Shown: piece by piece, positions 58,924 through 64,000 of the stretch
Layout of the letters: the number at the start of each line of letters is the position of its first letter
Position numbering within the stretch: position 1 is the stretch's first letter
DNA from: Garcia nutans
Lineage: Eukaryota > Streptophyta > Magnoliopsida > Malpighiales > Euphorbiaceae
Assembly: GCA_947685225.1 (NCBI GenBank)
Contig: CANTUV010000009.1
Location: forward strand, 310,001-374,000
Direction: 5' to 3'
DNA: 64,000 nucleotides
Notes under the pieces: generated by a model
Databases searched by the model: none
Told to the model about the DNA's origin: nothing
Seen by the model: the letters and a program-made list of their open reading frames with translations, nothing else
Translations under genes and position numbers: made by a program

Positions 58924-61900
58924 CAATGGTTAAGCATCTTAAAGAGATTTAATTTCAGTATGAACCAAATGGTGACATAGGGAAGATAATAATTATAATA
59001 ATATATATATCGCTAGGGTTTTGTATAAATTTTTTTAAAAAAAAATAGGGTTTTTAAGGAAATTTCATGGGATAGTGGCAAAGTATAGAGCTTAGTGTGA
59101 GGCCAAATTCATACAGAAATCTAATAATAATAATAATAATAATTTCATTGTTAAGTGAAAAATAAAAATGGATTGAAAAGTGGTCCCAAAATCCGAAAGA
59201 GAAAGAATTAAGTGAAAAAAATGAATGAAGTTCTCTTCCATCTAATTCCTTTGGTCTAACTTTACCGTTAATTCAGCCAATTTTCTGTTCGGCTTGTGAG
59301 ATTTGAAAGGCTGGAAGAGAGTCTCTATCACCATCCACTGTTATGGAGCATACTCATTGACCCTTTACAAAAAAACAACAACGCCAATATTATTATTATT
59401 ATTATTGCAATTACAAGTCTGAATTTGAATTTTCTTTTAGTGTTGGTACGAAGAAGAAGAGGGAAATCGATTTTAATATCCAAAAAATTATATGCTTATC
59501 GGTAGATTATGTATTCGTATCAGTGTTTAAAGTTCTCTTGAATTCACAATATATATTTGCTAAGTTTAAGAAATGTGTGAGTTATTATATATATTGGTTG
59601 GTGAATGGAGATGGCGTTTTATAAGGCTTTTTGACATTAGTATAGTAATAATGTTATGATGATGATAATAATAGTAATAATAATAATAATAATAATTGAT
59701 ATGTACAAAACTTAATTAGTCTCTATAATGAATTGTCTCTTCAATCACTGATGAAGATAAAATTATTCTTTGGGCGGTGATATTGATATTTATTGATATG
59801 GTTAATGACTAATTATCCTTTGTTTGGTCTGCCCAAAAAAAAAATATTTTTTTCAAATAGTAAATTGTTTTCTCATCCTATACTTATTATAAGGTTTTTA
59901 AAAGAGAATAGACACTTATTATAAACATTTTAACACAAACAATTACTGAATTTTTATTGAATAACTAACATTTATGAGTGAATATCTATCACTTATTGAT
60001 AACGAAAAGTATTAGTTAGTTACTAATTAAATTAAACAAACTCTTAGTAATAATTGCTAATTTATTATTTGTAAATTTATATTCAACAAATGTTCGTCAT
60101 TTGATAAAGTTTTGCTGGTTGTGTTGGTTTTAAATAAATTATTACAATGTAAATTATACTATTAGTTTTCTATTTAATATGTTATACAAATAGAAACAAT
60201 GAAAATATTAATTAAAAACTTATGCTTTTTTTTATATGTTTGTAATACTTATAAAGATATTTTTAATAAATACGAAGTCGTTAATCTAAATAACCTAAGT
60301 TAACTAATTTATTAATTACAGAATAATCATAAATTTTAAAAGAGTTATTATTTAGTTTTCGTTCAATTTTATTTCTGATGATAGATTAAAATCAACATTT
60401 TTCTCTCATCCGATACATTTCTACATTATCTTATTTAATTCTATATGAATAAAGTGGTTGTTAACTATTTTAATATAAGGGTAATTATTGTTTTGATTTA
60501 CTTGATAGATATGAATACAAATGGTTCTTATTTTAAAATATTATTTTAATAATTATTTATCTTTATTAATTTTTTTATTAATATCTTTATTAAATTAGAT
60601 AATCATATATATTAGATTACAAGAATAATATTTGTCATATGAATTTCTAATATGTAAGGAAAAAATTCCAAAATAAATTTTAGAATAAGCAATTTGCTGA
60701 AACCCTAAAAATTTATATATATATATAGTAAATTTTTTGATTTATATTATATTACTTCATAATTTGAAGAGAGAATTCCAAATAAAATTTTGCTTTCATA
60801 AAGAAAAGAAAAGAAAAGAGAATAATCTCATAATTAATGAAGAAGTGATTAATAATAATGTCTTTAGTCACATGTTATTCTTTAGTCATATCAATAATGC
60901 TATTATTAAGACATTACTGATTTGACTACTCAAAACAAATTAAAGTTGAATTTTCTATTTTTTTTTTAGAAAAAAGTATGTATTAATTATGTGACATTGC
61001 ATTCCACGGTATAATAGTAAAGTTTCCTCTCAATTTTCTTCATTAAAAAGAAATTCCCTCCGAAATAAAAAATATTCTATTTTTTTATTCAAAGGAGTAT
61101 TGAGGGAATTAAAAATTTTAATATGCATAAAAATATTTCAATCACTATATATTTGGAGAATGAATTATTGATACTTTAATTTTTCTTTTTGTCAGGAGAC
61201 ATTAATTTGAATTTTTTTTAGACTCTTAACTCAGTAGTATTGACTTGGTTTGATTTTTAGAAGCCATACCATTGGCACATAATATATAGTAAATAAAAAT
61301 AAAAAGTGTGTTTTAAACTGTTAACTTTTGAAATTATAATTAAAAATTAACCTTTTGGAACTCAAAAATTAACTTTAAAAAAAAAAAAACCCCCATTAAA
61401 ATTTAAAATGATTATATAAATACTTGCAATTTCATTTTTTTTTACAGTTGAGATTTTGGGAATCAATCAGAATTGTTTTTTACAATTTCACTTTATTACT
61501 GATGGTACTGCTAATAATGAAAGGTAAATTAGTCTCTTAATTTTAATATAAAAACTTTTAATACTTTTTATTTTAAATCTATGTGAATTACCTTAATTAT
61601 AAAAAAAGAAGGTAGTGCTAAATAAAAAATTATAAAAAAAATATAATTATTATAATTTTTAAATATTTCAATATTTATATGTACTCAAATAATTAAATAT
61701 AAATCAATTAAAACGTATGATTATTTTTATTAATAAACTTTATGTATAATATTATTTTATTAATTATATATAATTAAATTTTTTATAATATATTTATTCA
61801 TCATTTTATAATTTAGTTTTAATTTCAAAAATTAAATTATCAAATAGTTTATAGTTATTTAAAACTAAACATACCATTACTCTTATTATAATACCAAAGG

Positions 61901-63361
61901 GTTGTTAATTTCATTGATGCAACCCTATAAAAAGGATGAATAAATTATAATTAATATTATTTATACTTATTTGTGATTTAATTTCTCTGCACCAAATAGG
62001 TTTTTTTTACACTTCCACCATGCATAAACAAACAACTTATTGATAAAAGATTTGACACTTAGAATATTAATGATGAGACCTTTTATTTCAATTAGTATTC
62101 TCATTTTGTAGATCCAAATCTTCATGACATTTACAAAACCCTAAAAACGCATTGATGATGGCCATGGAAGCTGCCCTATTTTAGGGCCCATGTTTATGTG
62201 CCTTCACTTTCTCCAACCAGACACTCATTTAGGGCCTCATATAGAAAAAGGCGAGTAGTTAACATAAATGGGACTTACATAATGTTAAAATAGTTCTGCA
62301 CTGCATTAGAACTATATTCCATTACTTTATATCAACAAAATTATGCTGATCATATTTTACAAGATTTTTTTTAATGTTTTATGAGAGATATTCTGATCAT
62401 TTTATAAAAAGATATTTTGACTATTTTATAAAAAAGATATAATAAAATATTTATAAACTCATAAGATACTAACAGGATTTATCATATGTATTATGTATAA
62501 TAAACTTATAATAAATTTATAACAAATTATACGAATTTAGTAAATATGTAAAACAATCATAAATTCTAATAAATTTAAAAATATTTTAAAAATTTTATTG
62601 ATGTTATAACATTTTTTTTTAAAAATTTTGTGTTAGCAGTTTTGTTAAAAAGCCTAAATTATTTACTAAATTCATGATTTTAAGATTCTTCCAATTGGCT
62701 AGCTTTGATCCTCCAAAGAATCAAAATAAGTTGTATGGCTAACTTGGAAAGCAACTCATTTCTCTTTACATCCCCTAGTTCTGCAATTTAAAAAAAAAAC
62801 CATTTCAAGTTTCATGGTGATGATTTTTCTTGTTTGGCTCATAATTTTGTTTTTTTTTTAAATTGAGATATACGCAGTTTGATAATTTGATAAAAATTGA
62901 TAGACTTCTCATGCAGGTACCCTGATGCAGTGTAACATTAATGAGACAGAGAGAGAGAGGGAGATATTATAGAATTTTCTGATATACAAAAGTTAAGAAA
63001 TTCACTAGTTAAGAAATTCAATTGTCTTGCTCAGTTCAGTCTCCAAATCTTGACAGCAAAATCTATACAAGCTGATCAAGATTCAGCAAAGTTGCTAAAT
63101 TTTTGAGTTCCCAAATTTACTCCAATGGGGACCAAGAAAAGTTGGCAACACCACTGAGCTTTACAAAGCCAAAATCACATATGACAAGAACAGTTTAGCA
63201 TCATATACTAGATCTTGACATATAAGAATAGGAGGATTAACATAGAGTTGATTTTTCAAGGTGAATACAACCTAATTCTTTTTAAGTCAGTCATTCACCA
63301 AAGTTGATTAGTTTGGCATTGTTCTTTTCCTGCTGAGGCCTGAAAAGTAGCATTATGAAAC

Positions 63362-63582
63362 CTACTCGGTCATTGTCTTCTGTTTCTTCCTAGTCTCCAG
63401 GTGAGCAGAAAGTTGAGCACACTTCCTTTTGGCTTGTTCCAACTCTTTCTCTAATTCCGTTACCTGATACTTGGCCAACATCATCATCATTATAAACATT
63501 TACAACAAAAAATTGCAGATTTCCAGATTGAGAACCTACCATTCGTTTTAAGTCAGCCTCTTTCTGCCTGTGTTCCTCGCAC
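63362..63582 (-). CDS. C-terminal two exons of an unidentified coiled-coil protein (5' part outside window)
   Basis: Minus strand: exon 63540-63582 (enters in phase after an acag acceptor, ends at gtaggt donor) and last exon 63362-63463 (after atcag acceptor, stop TAG at 63362-63364). Joined, they read CEEHRQKEADLKRM-VTELEKELEQAKRKCAQLSA, then HLETRKKQKTMTE and stop. The heptad-like spacing of hydrophobics with abundant Lys/Glu indicates a coiled coil. I do not recognise the family from 49 residues. Earlier exons must lie right of position 64000, because 63583-64000 shows no further convincing exon. Confidence 0.65.
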
Positions 63583-64000
63583 CTGTAGAAGAGGTTGGAT
63601 GCAATTCAGTAATTAATGTACAAAAGCCAATAATTAGCAAACCTTCATAAACAATCAGCTATTATGAAAAAAAATCCTTTAATCATCAAAGGTGAAAGCC
63701 CAAAAGCCAAGCTTCATTTCAGAGAAACAAGAATATAGTTAAAGGCTTCAAGTAAACTGCCTGCCTACCACAACATATTTCGTAAAAGATCACCATAGTA
63801 TAAACTTCATTCTGGGCCTCCCCATTATTTTAAGCACTAGATTTTGATTTCCACTGGTCTATTTCCTCTACCCATAAACATTCAGTTCTCATTTCCTCAC
63901 CTAAATCATATGATAGTATCCAATTTTTGTCATGGCAAGCCTTGTCAACCACTATACACAAAGAATGCAATTTTAAGCTGCAGGTTTGTCATTTATGCCT
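63583..64000 (-). other. Intron (presumed) of the coiled-coil gene
   Basis: No exon is seen on the minus strand in these 418 bases; it most likely belongs to an intron extending beyond the window. Confidence 0.45.

Larger units (their letters stand above)
54079..63361. other. 9.3-kb AT-rich intergenic region right of the SHI-family gene
   Basis: Begins with the gene's 3' flank, which has a CT-rich stretch and (GA)n at 54303-54323. It contains (ATT)8 at 54551-54574, a 42-bp tandem duplication (57197-57280), (AG)11 at 58902-58923, (TAA)n near 59124 and 59671, and a short inverted repeat around 61040-61100 (aattccctc / gagggaatt). About 62140-62240 is GC-richer, with no frame. I find no exon chain on either strand; the open frames are short and low complexity. 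Confidence 0.5.

Noticed and set aside
23395..63361. Known conserved plant microRNA precursors
   Set aside because: I read both strands of the intergenic regions for common mature sequences (miR156 to miR408 families) and saw none with a matching hairpin.
1..64000. CRISPR arrays, operons, bacterial-type elements
   Set aside because: No regularly spaced repeats; all genes are intron-bearing plant genes.

Overview
The window is nuclear DNA of a eudicot plant. Its genes are split by many short GT-AG introns, intergenic DNA is strongly AT-rich with many (TA)n, (TAA)n and (GA)n tracts, and every recognisable protein belongs to a land-plant family. The mobile elements (MULE, hAT, RTE LINE, SINE, LTR element with an initiator-Met-tRNA primer site, Stowaway-like MITEs) also fit a dicot. 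No bacterial, organellar or viral segment is seen. All gene models are exon-by-exon reading-frame reconstructions, in which phases close exactly, plus family motif recognition; no search was run.

Left part (1-23.4 kb) is gene-dense: the 3' part of an ALDH3-family aldehyde dehydrogenase (+, 207-2927); a frameshifted relic of a small Cys-rich oxidoreductase-like (OXLD1/UPF0651) gene (3950-4091); a probable SINE with ~21-bp target duplication (4158-4264); a secretory CPYC glutaredoxin like GRXC3 (+, 7077-8065); a PMT26-like Golgi methyltransferase (-, 9042-12947, nine exons, 908 aa); a degenerate RTE LINE fragment (13.35-13.73 kb); and an intron-containing pseudogene of NERD1, the plant FG-GAP-repeat membrane protein (+, 14830-23394). 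The pseudogene has an internal deletion, a nonsense codon and two 1-bp frameshifts. One of its introns holds an hAT element that itself contains a 5'-truncated RTE insertion, each with its own target duplication.

Middle part (23.4-51.9 kb) is gene-poor. It holds a complete but dead 4.9-kb Mutator-like element (32400-37296) with ~110-bp terminal inverted repeats, a broken transposase gene on the minus strand and a convergent GRF-zinc-finger gene on the plus strand. It also holds a 1.85-kb LTR retrotransposon with only a gag-like frame between its LTRs (40748-42593), Stowaway-like MITEs (31.9 and 45.2 kb), and a ~1-kb AT-rich fold-back element (47.0-48.0 kb).

Right part has one clear gene, a SHI/STY-family (SRS) RING-like zinc-finger transcription factor (+, 52623-54078) with an overlapping upstream ORF, then about 9 kb of AT-rich DNA, and finally the last two exons of an unidentified coiled-coil protein (-, 63362-63582) whose 5' part lies beyond the right edge.

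The functional genes do not form one pathway. They are aldehyde detoxification, secretory-pathway redox, Golgi polysaccharide methylation and auxin-linked organ development. The most unusual content is the transposon biology: the two-gene MULE with a GRF protein, the gag-only LTR element, the nested insertions, and a NERD1 copy caught during decay.
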